From the NCBI RefSeq assembly GCF_000321225.1, contig NW_004451887.1:322434-386433 (forward strand): a DNA stretch of 64,000 nucleotides, in the 5' to 3' direction. Below are positions 23,271-34,519 of this stretch, one piece after another; the first letter of the stretch is position 1; every line of letters begins with the position of its first letter. This DNA is from Odobenus rosmarus divergens (taxonomy: Eukaryota; Chordata; Mammalia; Carnivora; Odobenidae). A program made the translations under genes and the position numbers. The notes beneath the pieces were generated by a model. The model was not told where the DNA came from and did not search any database. It saw nothing but the letters and a program-made list of their open reading frames with translations.

Positions 23271-25689
23271 AAATTTAATCAGTTTGGAGTAATTTGACCT
23301 GCGTTAGTCTGCATTAATTTCTCAATCTGAATTAAGGTCTTTTTAATGCAGTTTTATAGTCTTCAGAGTTACAAAGAAAATTTAATCAAGATATAAACCA
23401 TCAGAACATGATCTTATCACAAGTTAATGAGTTCAGTTTAAGCAATAACATAGGGAACTTGCAGGCAGTGTTTCAGACTAATGGAAGTTCATGTTTTTGA
23501 GGTATCCAAAAAGTATATTCCTAAAGGATTAAATCTTTACCCTACCCTGTTGGCTTAGCAGTCCTTTACTTATAGATGGCTAACTTCTGCTTCACTGGCT
23601 AAATGATCAGAATTTAAGTTGTAAGGACCCTGAATTAGGAATATTATTGAACGAATGTTAGATATTAACTAATATTCTATCTAGAACATTGATATTCCTT
23701 AGAGAATATTAATATCCTAATAATAATCTACAGTAGACTCTTTAGCATTCTCTACCAGCATCCTGTGATTTGTAAATGATCCCAAGGGTTCTTGGCACAG
23801 TCGTTTGTCCTCTCTCTGAGGAACAAATTCGATCCTGTATGCTGGGAGGCTGGAGTGAAGCTGTGGCCAGTGAGGAAGCCTCGCTGACTGCCCAGCCCTC
23901 ATGCCTACGAAAAGACTTGTCTCTATTTCTCCAGACCCACAAACTCTCAGGAACTGGTTCCAAAACATTTTTTGAAAGACAGACATTGAAAGAAAAAAAA
24001 AATCTGTGACCTCACTGTGAGATAAGACACATTTCAAGGACTTTGAAAATATTTTTAAAATAGGTTTGCTGTAGAGGCAAAGCACTTGGGAAAGTGCAGT
24101 TAGAGTTAATTTTGCCTAAGAGGAGGTTAATTCATTAAGATCCAGTTCCTAGTTAACTATTTCAGACTCTTGCCTGCCATTCTCTTCCCTGGCACCCTTG
24201 CCAATGGACTATTTCAGTGTTTGGATAAAGACAGGTGCCACTGGGGGACTTCTGCTACAGTAGATAATTCAGGCTCTGCACTCCCAGGATCCATTTCACA
24301 TATAAATTTCCAGCTTGATACTTGAAGGTGCACACTCGAGATGATGACCCATGCGAGCACGACCTAACTACCCTGTTCTTCGAGCACCTGAAAAGATGAC
24401 CTACGGTTTGCGATACCTCATAGCAGAACACCATCTCCTCTCCTCCTCTCTCTCCCCTAAGAATCACATTTTGAGAATGGGAATGCTTGGCAGCTTGGGC
24501 CTCTGGATCCTGTGTTTTCTTTCTTAGATAAGCTGAAGTCAAACTTGGCCTAACACATCTGCTGGTCAGTGTTAGCAGGCATCAGCATTCTCCGCAGTAA
24601 TCCAAGGGAGGAGGAGAAGGCGTGTAGGGGTCCCAGGCGCAGCCCTGTGGGCGACGCAGGATTCCTCGTAGTACATATCACACTTGGCAGGGATTCTGGT
24701 GTGGGGGGCATTTAGTTATCCAGACAACAATTTACATAGAGGAAAAGGCTGTCCAGGACCTAGATATGTTCAAGGACTGGGTCCCGAGCCAGGAGACAGG
24801 AATAATAAGACACAGAGCCATCTCCTGAAGTTTCCTAAAGGGCTGTCCTCACCACACCTAGCCCACCCCTGAAGTCCCCATTGGGGAGGAAGGCTTTCCT
24901 AGCATTAGCATCCCCTCCCTCACCCACTTAGAGCCTTTAGTCATGACAGTATCCACTCTCCCCACCAACAAGCACATGCAAACACGTGTGTGCACATACA
25001 CACATACCCCATGGTTTCAAGGGCTTAGAGAAACCACTAGATGTATTATCTCCCCACAGAAGGGCCCAGGGACAACTCCTATTTCAAAAAAGGGAAGGAA
25101 CAATTTCAAAGAGTCAGGAAGTCCCAAGGAATTACCTTTTCTAGGAACTCATTCTTTTTTTATCCCATCCTTGTTTTCTCTGGCAAAGGTAGAATCAGAA
25201 AGAGTCAAGCAAAAAGATCCCAGAGTTTAGGGGGGGGCGGGGCGGTGCGGGCAAGCACACTTCTTAGTAATATTGTGTGTGGATACTGGGACTGTGGGTT
25301 GGTATGCTCAGCTGGACTAGGTCAGATCAATGGGATTTTCCAGTTTTATGTAAAAAAAAAAAAAAAGAAAAGCAGAAGGAGCACCCCAAAGCAGGCCGGC
25401 AGGTCTGTACTCTCAAGAGGAAGAGAATGGGAACAAGGACATGGTTTCTTCCTGACTCCTGCTAGGTTCCAAAGCCTGGAAGACCTAACCCCTCCCTGTC
25501 CTCCTTTCGGGAACACTCCACCGTGAACACATTACCTTACCTGCCGCGTCAGCTTCTCCTGAACAGAAGATCCACAGCCAGTCAGAGCCAACTGGTGCTT
25601 GAATGTTTGTGAAAGTACTTCCCAGACTCGTTTTTCATTGTTGTTTTTCTTGTGGGATGATTGAGCCAGCTCTTTTAACATACATTTTA

Positions 25690-25960
25690 GGAGAAAATCC
25701 AAACTTCTTCAGTTAGTGTACACAGCCTTGCATAATACGGCTCCTGCCCCCTGCGTCCACCACCTGCTGTCTTCCACCCTTGCTGAGCAGTTTCTGAAAT
25801 GCCCTTCGTGGTTGCATGTCTCTGTGTCCTTGCATACTACTGTCCCCTCCCTCAGAGTGTCCCCTTCACTCTGTCTTAGGTTCTCTAATTTCTCCTCACC
25901 TTCACCACCCACCTCAAGCATCACCACCCCTGGAATGGCTCCCCCGTTCTTGTTACTCCC
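25690..25960 (+). repeat. L2-like fragment in PRSS23 intron 1
   Basis: ACAGCCTTGCATAATACGGC, TCCTGCCCCCTGCGTCCACC and a following C/T-rich stretch resemble the L2 ORF-to-3' region. A CAN-SINE inserted at its right end. Low complexity limits certainty. Confidence 0.45.
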
Positions 25961-25978
25961 CGCACCTGGATCTCTCTC

Positions 25979-26176
25979 TTTTTTTTTTTTTTTTTTAAGA
26001 TTTTATTTATTTATTTGACAGAGAGAGAGATAGCAAGAGCAGGAACACAAGCCGGGAGAGGGAGAAGCAGGCTTCCTGCTGAGCAGGGAGTCTGATGCAG
26101 GGCTCCATCCCAGAACCCTGGGATCATGACCTGAGCCAAAGGCAGACGCTTAATGACTGAGCCACCCAGGCGCCCC
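25979..26176 (-). mobile_element. CAN-SINE in PRSS23 intron 1
   Basis: Full-length minus-strand copy: poly(T), AAGATTTTATTTATTTATTT, GA-rich body, head GAGCCACCCAGGCGCCCC. Imperfect flanking duplication around CACCTGGAT (25963-25971 and 26182-26190). Confidence 0.95.
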
Positions 26177-27193
26177 TACCACACCTGGATTTCATGCCCT
26201 TTCCTTGAGCCACCCCATCATCCACATACATCTCTGTCATTAGCACTCAGCATGCATCATTCCAAAAATGTGGTTTTTATAGCCACACTAATCACTCACT
26301 CTTCGATGAATACAGGTACTCATTCAATAAATCTGTTCAATAAGTCTTTGTTGAGCGCTAGCATGGGGCCAAATTCAAGGCATTCAGCTGAGCCAGGAAC
26401 ATAGATACAAAGACCTGAAAAGTAACCAGCAGTAAAGCTCACAATGTGATACCTGATGCTAACTTAGAGCTTCAGATCTTTGACAGAGATCCTGTTAGAA
26501 TGCCACAAAATCCAAAGGAAGAAGGAATATCTTGTTTGTTAGAGGCCTGACGACTCTGGAACTAAATTCATAATAGTTAAGGTTGTTTTAAATTGAAAGA
26601 AAAAAAGGGGGGTCTCATGCCCTCTTTGGAATCACTCCGCATTTAGAAGTGATAGGAATCCCAGTGGGCTGATGCTGTGGAGCTATCCCTCCTTGAGGCC
26701 TTGGGCCCTCAGTCAGCTGTGTTATTTAAATTTACATGAGCAAGTTGCTCTGAAGATTTTCCAAGCACAGGCTATACTGAGAATGAGCAGAAAGAAAGGC
26801 AGGTGGACCAGGGAGGTAGGAGAGGACAAAAGCTCAGAACCAAGCACAAAGAAGGCCCGAAATCACACAGAACCCAGGGCTGCCGGAGCAGCTCCTCTGG
26901 GGATGAGTGACTATTTGCACACCGCCTTGCACTGGGCCATGATTAGGGGCATCTTAGACGTGGAAGGGAATGAACACCCCATTTCATTTTGAGCACGGAA
27001 AAGTTCCCAGGTCAAGCCTTGTATTGTGAGACCATTATCTCGGGATTCCTCTCCACACCCTGATTCCTGAGGAGGGTTCACAGACTTAGAAACAATGACA
27101 GGCATGCTGGCGCGCTGTTTCCTCAGCCGGCCAGTGCTCAGCCCCTTACCCTCCTGACCTGCTTATCTTTGTTCCTACAGAGTGGTACGCAGC

Positions 27194-28321
27194 ATGGCGG
27201 GGATCCCAGGGCTGCTCCTCCTCCTCCTCATCTGTGCTGTCGGGCAGGTGAGCCCCTATGGTGCCCACTGGAAACCCACCTGGCCCGCTTACCGCCTCCC
27301 CGTGGTCTTGCCCCAGTCCACCCTCAACCTAGGCAAGCCAGACTTTGGGGCCGAAGCCAAATTGGAAGTGTCCTCCTCATGCGGACCCCAGTGTCATAAG
27401 GGAATGCCACTGCCCACTTACGAAGAGGCCAAGCAGTACTTGTCTTATGAAACGCTTTATGCCAATGGCAGCCGCACGGAGACACAAGTGGGCATTTATG
27501 TCCTCAGCAGGGGTGGGGGACAAGAGTCTTCGGGAAAGTCTCGGAGGAAGCGGCAGATTTATGGCTATGACAGCAGATTCAGCATTTTTGGGAAGGACTT
27601 CTTGCTCAACTACCCCTTCTCAACATCAGTGAAGTTATCTACTGGCTGCACGGGTACCCTCGTGGCAGAGAAGCATGTCCTCACAGCTGCCCATTGCATC
27701 CATGATGGGAAAACCTATGTGAAGGGAACCCAGAAACTTCGAGTGGGCTTCCTGAAGCCCAAGTTTAAAGATGGCGGTCGAGGGGCCAACAGCTCAAGCT
27801 CTGCGGTGCCGGAGAAGATGAAGTTTCAGTGGATCCGGGTGAAGCGCACCCACGTGCCCAAGGGTTGGATCAAAGGCAATGCCAACGACATTGGTATGGA
27901 TTATGACTATGCCCTCCTAGAACTCAAAAAACCCCACAAGAGAAAGTTCATGAAGATTGGGGTGAGCCCTCCTGCCAAGCAGCTGCCAGGGGGCAGAATC
28001 CACTTTTCTGGTTATGACAATGATCGGCCAGGCAACTTGGTGTACCGCTTCTGTGACGTCAAAGAGGAGACCTATGACCTGCTGTACCAACAGTGTGACG
28101 CCCAGCCCGGGGCCAGCGGCTCCGGGGTCTACGTGAGGATGTGGAAGAGGCAGCAGCGGAAGTGGGAGCGGAAAATTATTGGCATTTTTTCAGGGCACCA
28201 GTGGGTCGACATGAATGGTTCTCCACAGGATTTCAACGTGGCCGTTAGAATCACCCCTCTCAAATATGCCCAGATCTGCTATTGGATTAAAGGAAACTAC
28301 CTGGACTGTAGGGAGGGGTGA
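27194..28321 (+). CDS. PRSS23: Serine protease 23 (secreted trypsin-fold protease), complete single-exon CDS
   Basis: A 375-aa protein that I recognise as PRSS23 along its whole length. Residues 1 to about 18 form a hydrophobic signal peptide (MAGIPGLLLLLLICAVG), so the product enters the secretory pathway. A propeptide follows, ending in a basic SRRKR stretch (116-120), which looks like a furin-type site. The protease domain runs from about 121 to the end. Catalytic residues read as His167 (TAAHC), Asp238 (DYALLEL; Asp232 and Asp236 lie close by) and Ser308 (GASGSG, an atypical form of the trypsin GDSGGP). N-glycosylation sequons are at N91, N199 and N341. The start is the ATG at 27194, with A at -3 and G at +4; an in-frame GTG 12 bases upstream is not used. 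The CDS is uninterrupted and lies wholly in exon 2, as in other mammals. It is about 8 residues shorter than my recollection of the human protein, in the leader and just before the basic site. Substrates are not evident from the sequence. Confidence 0.98.
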   Translation: MAGIPGLLLLLLICAVGQVSPYGAHWKPTWPAYRLPVVLPQSTLNLGKPDFGAEAKLEVSSSCGPQCHKGMPLPTYEEAKQYLSYETLYANGSRTETQVGIYVLSRGGGQESSGKSRRKRQIYGYDSRFSIFGKDFLLNYPFSTSVKLSTGCTGTLVAEKHVLTAAHCIHDGKTYVKGTQKLRVGFLKPKFKDGGRGANSSSSAVPEKMKFQWIRVKRTHVPKGWIKGNANDIGMDYDYALLELKKPHKRKFMKIGVSPPAKQLPGGRIHFSGYDNDRPGNLVYRFCDVKEETYDLLYQQCDAQPGASGSGVYVRMWKRQQRKWERKIIGIFSGHQWVDMNGSPQDFNVAVRITPLKYAQICYWIKGNYLDCREG

Positions 28322-30777
28322 CACAGTCTTCCTTTCTGGCGGCACCTGGTGGTGTTCGTGTACTTATTTTAGAAGAGGCCAAATATTGTCATTGGGGTGT
28401 GTGTGTGTGTGAGATGATATCTTTTACCTAATTTTTTAAAACTGCAAGATGCCTGGCTTTATTATTTGAAAACTGGTTTGTGTATCATATATCATTTAAG
28501 GACTTTAAAGGCATACTTTTGCATAGAAATCAAAAAAACACCATACTGATGTTTGGGATGATAGGGAATATTTAGCAAGTTAATCTTTCACTTTTTGAGA
28601 ACTTTGACTTTTATTTCATCTGAACTTGTTTCAAAGGTTTATATTAAATATGTGGCATATGGGAGATATAAATTCTTATGTGTGTATATATGTGTATTTT
28701 CTCCTGAGATTCATCTTGGGGTTTTTTTGTTGTTGTTGTTGCTGTTGTTGTCGTTGTTGTTTTCAATGCCTAATCATTAACATTTGCAGATGGCAGTGTT
28801 CCCTACCGCATAAAACTCTTAGGAACCTTCATGATACTTCTTAGGTATAATATTTTGGATTTGGAGGTGTTTGCACAGTAGTCCTTGATGAGTAAAAGAA
28901 TTTGTTGACTATATTGGTACACATGTTAAACTATATCTTACAGTAAATCAGTATCCCAAGCTGCTTGCAGTTTTGAAATAGTTTCTCTCCCGAAGACTAT
29001 TACTCTACTTTTGGGGAAGACCCAACCTATGGCCCTGTCAGCTTAGTGACACACTAAAGTGGGCAAGACCCTTTATGCCCATCCTTCCACTTAACAGGAT
29101 TTTACTCACATTTCTTGAACTCGCTCTTTTCCAGAAGACAATAATCAGGGCCTAATTAGAACAGGCTGTATCCCTTCCCAGCAAACGGTTGTGGTCCCAC
29201 TAAAAACAATCATTTCATTTTACCCCTGGAGGATAGCACATCTCATGTTTTATCATTTGGATGGAGTAATTTCAAATGAATTAAATTCCAGAGAACAATG
29301 GATGCATTGCTTGGCAGATGTTACAACAGAATAAGCGCTTGTCTGGAGCCTGGCATGATCCTACAACCTAATCAAAATTATTCTACAGAGTTTTCAGTGT
29401 GCTTTCAGGGAGCAATGGACTTGTGCAATTTGGAAACTTCTCTCCTTTACTGATTTTATAGTAAAAATATTTGGACGGTGCATTAAGAAAAACCAAGAGG
29501 ACCCACCCACCCACCCACCCACCCCCCGGCTTTAAAAGGGCCTCTTTTACTGGGGATACTTGAGGCACATATAATCAAGTACAGTAGTAAAATGGAAATC
29601 GGGAGAATGCAAAGTGGATCAGAATTCCCACTCCAGGAAACGTCTTTATGAATGTTTTATCCATATGATAATCACAGTTTGTAAAGAAAAGAATGTGACT
29701 TATTTTATGTCTTCATTTTATGCCTCTTAGCCTGAGCGCGTCTTCCTAAAGGTATCAGTGTGGCGAGAAAAAAGAGCAAAAGGTTTACAGGACAGATGTC
29801 TGCTGGGCTTGTCCCTTAGGGAATATCAGCCTGAATTGTAACTCTCTGCGAGGACATTCAGATACGGCACTGAAGCTTAAACTTTCTCCGGGTGGCTTTT
29901 TGCTTGTGTTTCTTAAGCTTTTCAGAAGAATAATCCTGATAAGACACTCAAGAAATGTACAGCCACAGTGCTTTCTTCAGATCACGTAAGAAATACTATG
30001 CAAAGAGATGTAAGGCTGCCAGGATCCTTCTGAGTTCCAGTATAATTTGCTTTGAAATCTAGCAGGAAGCTAGCATGAGAAAGAAGAGTGGTCTGCATCC
30101 CCTTGTTTGGTATTTGGGGGCTTTTGTTTTTGCTCTTGCTTGATAGGAAAAGAAGTTCACTGAACACCTAGACAGGACTGATTTAAAAAAAAAAAAAAGA
30201 TGCTCCTTTTGTGAAGCACCTGATTTCCTGATTTTGATTTTTTGTAAAGTTGAAATTTCCCTCCGCAAAGGTAGGCAATGGCACAAAGTCAAAATAATAT
30301 CAATATTTAGTTCACAAATAGGTGTCATTTGCTCAAGAATAATACATGCTGTGTACGACAGAACTCATAGATGGTAAAATAACATGTCCATCTCTTCAGT
30401 AGTAATAAAAGGAAGCATGGTATTAAATTGTGGAATTTGAAATAAAGAATGGACCCATGATATTAATATATCATTAATATATCATTTAGTGTTTTATATC
30501 AGTTTATATCAATTAGTGTTTTACATGCATTAGTTATACATCGTAAGGATATATTTCTAGTAAGGCTAGTAGAACAACATTCCTAAAGTGTGTGCCATAA
30601 ACACTCATCCCTCCAGATTTTCTACGAAGAACAAAAAGGGCACCATCATCAAGGAGGAGGGAGATGCCTCCCTGTACTCCCTTTCCTTATCAGGGATTCA
30701 TTTGCCTGTTTGCACTTTGAAAGCTCTAAGAAGTCCTGTAGTAAAGAGACATGGTAATGTTTTAAAATCTGCACTTC

Positions 30778-30783
30778 AATAAA
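30778..30783 (+). terminator. PRSS23: Likely main PRSS23 polyadenylation signal (AATAAA)
   Basis: AATAAA about 2.46 kb after the stop codon, with a GT-rich element (CCTTGTTTTGTCAT) 18-35 bases downstream. Hexamers at 30404-30409 and 30441-30446 lie upstream, and 30844-30849, with TTTGGGGG downstream of it, is a second candidate. Choice of main site is inference. Confidence 0.6.
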
Positions 30784-30849
30784 GATCTTTGATCACTGAA
30801 CCCTTGTTTTGTCATATAATGCCTATGAGCAATTTAGTGTTCTAATAAA

Positions 30850-32636
30850 TACATTTGGGGGATCTCTGTAGCAGCCCTTGGTCAAGGCGATCGTGCGGAA
30901 AGTATGATGAGCCCTTAGTGGCATCAGGTGTTGGTGCCTTTGGGGTTTAACCAGAACACGGGATCCAGGATTCAGAAAGGTTCGGAGGGTAAAATGGGAG
31001 AGAATAAACTTGCAAATTATTTGTCGCTGAGAGAAAGTTGTGGCAGAATCTGGGACATTGTTTTCCCCAGTAGACTTTATTCAGAATTTTGAATTTTAGA
31101 AAGGAGCTAGTCCAAAAAAATGGAAAAATAGGGCTAAAGAGGTAAAGATATGTGAGCCAGCCAGTAGTGGAGTTGTAGATGTATTTTTTCTTTTGGGGGA
31201 TCAAAAATGGATTTAAAATGACTGGAAAGCAAGTTGGAACATCAAGATCATGCTCTTTGTGTGACCCCATGCCCTGCTCAGTACGAGGGCAAGTCCCCAG
31301 GGACACCGGGTCAGTATTTAAGGTAGTGATCTCTAACACCTACCAGAGTCTCTAGTCCAGAGCTTGTTGAGGACGACAGGTGTGCACTGGAATAAACACC
31401 TTCTGTTTGACGGACCACATGCTACTGGAGGGTAGACAGCCACCCAAGGGGCACCGGGCAAGTTCTGACAGCAGTCCTCGGCACTTGCTCTGGAGGGGCT
31501 GATCACACTCCTGGGCCACGGAGGCTAGTAGACGGTCCCTACACTGGCCTGGCTCTCCTTCTTGCATTGTTTGAGTTCTACTTTTCATGGCTGGCCCTTT
31601 TCTTAGTCCTTGTTACGAACCAGCTCAAGGATACCTTGAAGTTGCCACTGTCAATTGATTTCTATGGCTATTTGGTAGAATGGCTATTTAATTTATCATC
31701 CAGAATGGGGTTTTTTGAGCCTGAATGGGAAGTCTGTGAATAATGAGGTTAGGACAACGGGCATGTACCAGGTAGGTCCCAGGAAATCCAGCATGTCTGC
31801 TCAACCCTAACTGGTAAGCCCTTCAAAGCGCTGTCCGGAATGCAGCCTGACAGCCAGGCTTGGTAACCTCAGAGCAATGGTGGGGCTGCAGCCTCCTGCC
31901 TGTCTCATCTCTGGGCTGCCACAGTGGTTCCTACTACAGGCCTTCTTTGCCTGGAGCATTGGAAGAGGGCTTCCAATGGGGGAAGGGCATTTAAAAATCC
32001 TTTTGATGGGGTGGCATCTAGAGCAGATAGGTGGTAAACATGGACCATTTCTAGCAGATAACGTATCTGTTTTTAGTCTGCTGTTGGCCCAGAGAAAGAA
32101 AGAAACCAGATTCCAGGATTAGAATAAATAAGGCTAAGGGCTGGGACAGCACACTGGTGTGGGAACATGATGGCCTTGGAGCTGGGCAGACTGATTCCAT
32201 AGTTGCCTGGTTCCTTTTGGTGAATAAATCTCAATGCAGTTTAATTTAAAACTTAAAACCCTCCTATCTGATTCAGAGATCCTCTCTCTTCTAGGTCCAG
32301 CTCCTCCAGTGGGCTGGCGTGGAGCAGAGAAAGAGGGAAAGGGCAAATGTCTGTGTCCTCTCCTCAGTGATTGCTACTTCTCAGGTAACACCTGCTCTTC
32401 CATCCTTCTTAGCACATACCTCTGGTGATGCAACCCTCTGCCTCCTGTGGTTGGGACATACTTAACTGGCAGACAGCCCCCTCCAGTGGTGAACCAGCAA
32501 AATACCCCGAGCCCAGGCTTGTCACACATAATTGGCTTATTGAAGATTGGGGTATGGGGAAAGAATGTTCCAGGCTGAGGGAGCTGGAGTGTGAAGGCCC
32601 TTGAGGGTCTGCTCAAGAGGTGAAATGAATGAAGGG
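30850..32636. other. Gene-free sequence downstream of PRSS23
   Basis: No repeat family or coding signal recognised with confidence. The largest ORF (130 codons, minus strand, 30947-31339) has no domain-like character. Confidence 0.5.
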
Positions 32637-32925
32637 GATTAAAAAATACAAACTGCCAGCTATAAAATAAGTAAATTATGGGGATGTAATTACAACATGG
32701 TGACTATAATTAAAAATACTGCATTGCATATTTGAAAGTTTCTGAGAAAGTAGATCTTAAAAGTTCTCATCACAGGAAAAAGAAATTTGTCACTATGTAT
32801 GGTGACAGACATTATCTAGACTCGTGGTGATCATTTCACAACAAATACAAATAAATAGTTATTATGTTGTGTACCTGAAACTAATATCATATGTCAATTA
32901 TGCCTCAATTAAAAAAAGAATGACA
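32637..32925 (+). repeat. Ancient L1 3' end (L1MA-like)
   Basis: Contains the typical old L1 3' UTR series: ACAAACTGCCAGCTATAAAA, GGGGATGTAATTACAACATG, AGATCTTAAAAGTTCTCATC, TGTGTACCTGAAACTAATAT, then TATGCCTCAATTAAAAAAAG. It is diverged from consensus, so an old insertion. The family name is from memory of the consensus. Confidence 0.75.
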
Positions 32926-33081
32926 CTTAAGTTTGGGGGCTGAGCTTCCAGGCAGATTCCAGGTACCATCTGCTGAGAAGGGAAGGACTGGGGGAGGGAC
33001 TAGGTTTGGGGTCAGGGGAATGAAAATCAAGAATTTTTGTTGGTCATGTTAGGTTTGAAAGAATAGACACCCAAGTGGAGA

Positions 33082-33356
33082 GGTGCCTAGGTGGCTCCAT
33101 CGGTTAAGTGTCTGACTCTTGATTTCAGCTCAGGTCATGATCTCAGGGTGGTGGGATCAAGCCCCGCGTTGGGGCTCTGTGCTCAGCAAGGAGTCTGCTT
33201 CTCTCCTTCTCCCTCTGCCCCTCCCACTGTGTTCTCTCTCTCAAATAAATAAATAAATCTGTGAAAGAAAGGAAAAGAAAGGAAGGAAGGAAAGAAAGGA
33301 AGAAAAAAAAGAAAGAAAAGGAAAGGAAGGAAGGGAAGGGAAGGAAGGAGAAAGAC
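33082..33356 (+). mobile_element. CAN-SINE with a tail expanded to a GAAA/GGAA microsatellite
   Basis: Plus-strand older-type copy (GGTGCCTAGGTGGCTCCATC, ATTTCAGCTCAGGTCATGAT, AATAAATAAATAAATCTGTG) followed by a purine-only repeat at 33262-33350. An 18-bp duplication (TAGACACCCAAGTGGAGA / TAGATGCCCAAGTGGAGA, 16 of 18 identical) lies outside the microsatellite at 33064-33081 and 33357-33374, so the purine tract is part of the inserted unit. Confidence 0.93.
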
Positions 33357-34160
33357 TAGATGCCCAAGTGGAGATGTCAGGTAAGCTATTGCTCAGTAAG
33401 GATCTCCGCTTGTGGAGTTCAGCAGAAGGATCTTGAATCAGCACGTGGGATTTAAAACCACAGAGCGAGATAACATCACCAGGGGAGAGAATGGGAGCAT
33501 GAGGCTTGAGAAGAGGACTGAGGACAGAATCCTGGTCCACCAATGTTTAGAGGTTGGGTTCATGGAGGAGGAGGAGGAGGAAGAGGCAGCTCAAAGGCTG
33601 GGAAGAAGCAGCCCATGAGGTCAGACGAAAACCGTGAAAATGTGGTCTCACAGAAGCCAAGAGAAAAAGGTCTAAAGTCGAGTGGGTGAGGAGAGAGGGC
33701 GAAGGACCAGGTTGCATTTAGAAATGTCCCTCTGGCTGCAGTGGGCAAGGCAGCGGGCTGGAGGGCAGGAGACCTGGGAGGGGCCACGTGGTCCTGCACG
33801 CAGAATGTGGCCTTGTGCATCTCTGGGCTCCGCACTGCAGGAGCGCATGCTGTGTGCTTCGTCAGTGCCTGACATGCCTGATGGATGGAACCCTCCCGGG
33901 GAGCCTTGGGACAGCTCTGCCCGTAGGAGGTGCAAGGATCCAAGGTCACACCCTCCCTGGGGGAATCTGCACTTGGAAGGGCTAGGAAAACATGCCGCCC
34001 AGGGGCGGCTGTCCCCTCCTGCCCAGCCTGGTGTTTTCTGAGGGCAGAAGGTGCAAGATGTGTGTGTGTGTATGTGTATCAAGTGTGTAAAAATACCAAG
34101 TGTCCCTTGGTCTTGATTTATCACTGCCCCTTGTCTTCAGACTTTAAAAGGACTCAGGCA

Positions 34161-34265
34161 AGGGCCCCTGGCTGTCTCAGTCCATAGAGCACGTGACTCT
34201 TGATCCTGGAGTTATGAGTTCGAGCCCCATGTTAAGTGGAGACAACTAAAAAAAAAAAAAAAAAT
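34161..34265 (+). mobile_element. Short tRNA-derived SINE (CAN-SINE-related, no CT body)
   Basis: GGCCCCTGGCTGTCTCAGTC, GAGCACGTGACTCTTGATCC and a B-box-like GAGTTCGAGCCCC are followed directly by an A17 tail. Flanking repeats AGGACTCAGGCA / AGGACTAAGGCA at 34149-34160 and 34266-34277. It looks closer to the tRNA ancestor than the other copies. Confidence 0.85.
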
Positions 34266-34519
34266 AGGACTAAGGCACTCTCTCTTCCATAAACAGCCAG
34301 GACAGTTTTGAGAAGTGTCGAGTTCCAATCCAGTGAACCAAGACTGAAGTGTTGTTTGCACTGGAGAGAAAGGGGAGAGCTCAGAAAATGAAATAAACAG
34401 AGCGAGTGGCCCAGCCTGGCTCTGCGGAGTTGTCTCTTCCCTGGCCATCTTCTCGAAAAGCCCCACCCTCCCCAGCCCCTGCCTCGGACGCCCTTCTTCC
34501 CTTCCCTGCTTCATTGTCT

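Larger units (their letters stand above)
19628..27180 (+). other. PRSS23: PRSS23 intron 1
   Basis: Bounded by GTGAGT at 19628 and TTCCTACAG ending at 27180. The first 350 bases are still CpG-rich. The interior holds few recognisable repeats: an AT dinucleotide run near 22070-22089, a possible old L1 tail near 23197-23270, an L2-like stretch at 25690-25960 and one CAN-SINE at 25979-26176. The stretch 20100-23190 shows no repeat family I recognise and no coding signal; short ORFs there have no family resemblance. Confidence 0.6.
27181..30805 (+). other. PRSS23: PRSS23 exon 2: 13-nt 5' UTR, CDS and 3' UTR
   Basis: The exon starts after a good acceptor: a pyrimidine-rich tract ending TTTGTTCCTACAG at 27180. 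Thirteen bases of 5' UTR precede the ATG. The end is inferred from AATAAA at 30778-30783, followed by a T/G-rich stretch (CTTGTTTTGTC from about 30803). The 3' UTR (28322-30805) is non-coding and has a short GT run near 28398, a TTG/TTGC repeat near 28726-28760, a CCCA run at 29502-29527 and an AT-rich part near 30465-30540. Other AATAAA hexamers at 30404, 30441 and 30844 could give alternative ends. Confidence 0.8.

Noticed and set aside
27182..27193. Four-codon N-terminal extension of PRSS23 starting at GTG
   Set aside because: The region is the short 5' UTR just after the splice acceptor; the ATG at 27194 has a strong context and begins the known signal peptide.
27345..27632. 95-codon ORF overlapping PRSS23 in another frame
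   Set aside because: Shadow of the conserved PRSS23 reading frame.
34161..34265. Possible tRNA gene
   Set aside because: It has A- and B-box-like segments but no intact cloverleaf, and carries a poly(A) tail and target duplications, so it is a SINE.
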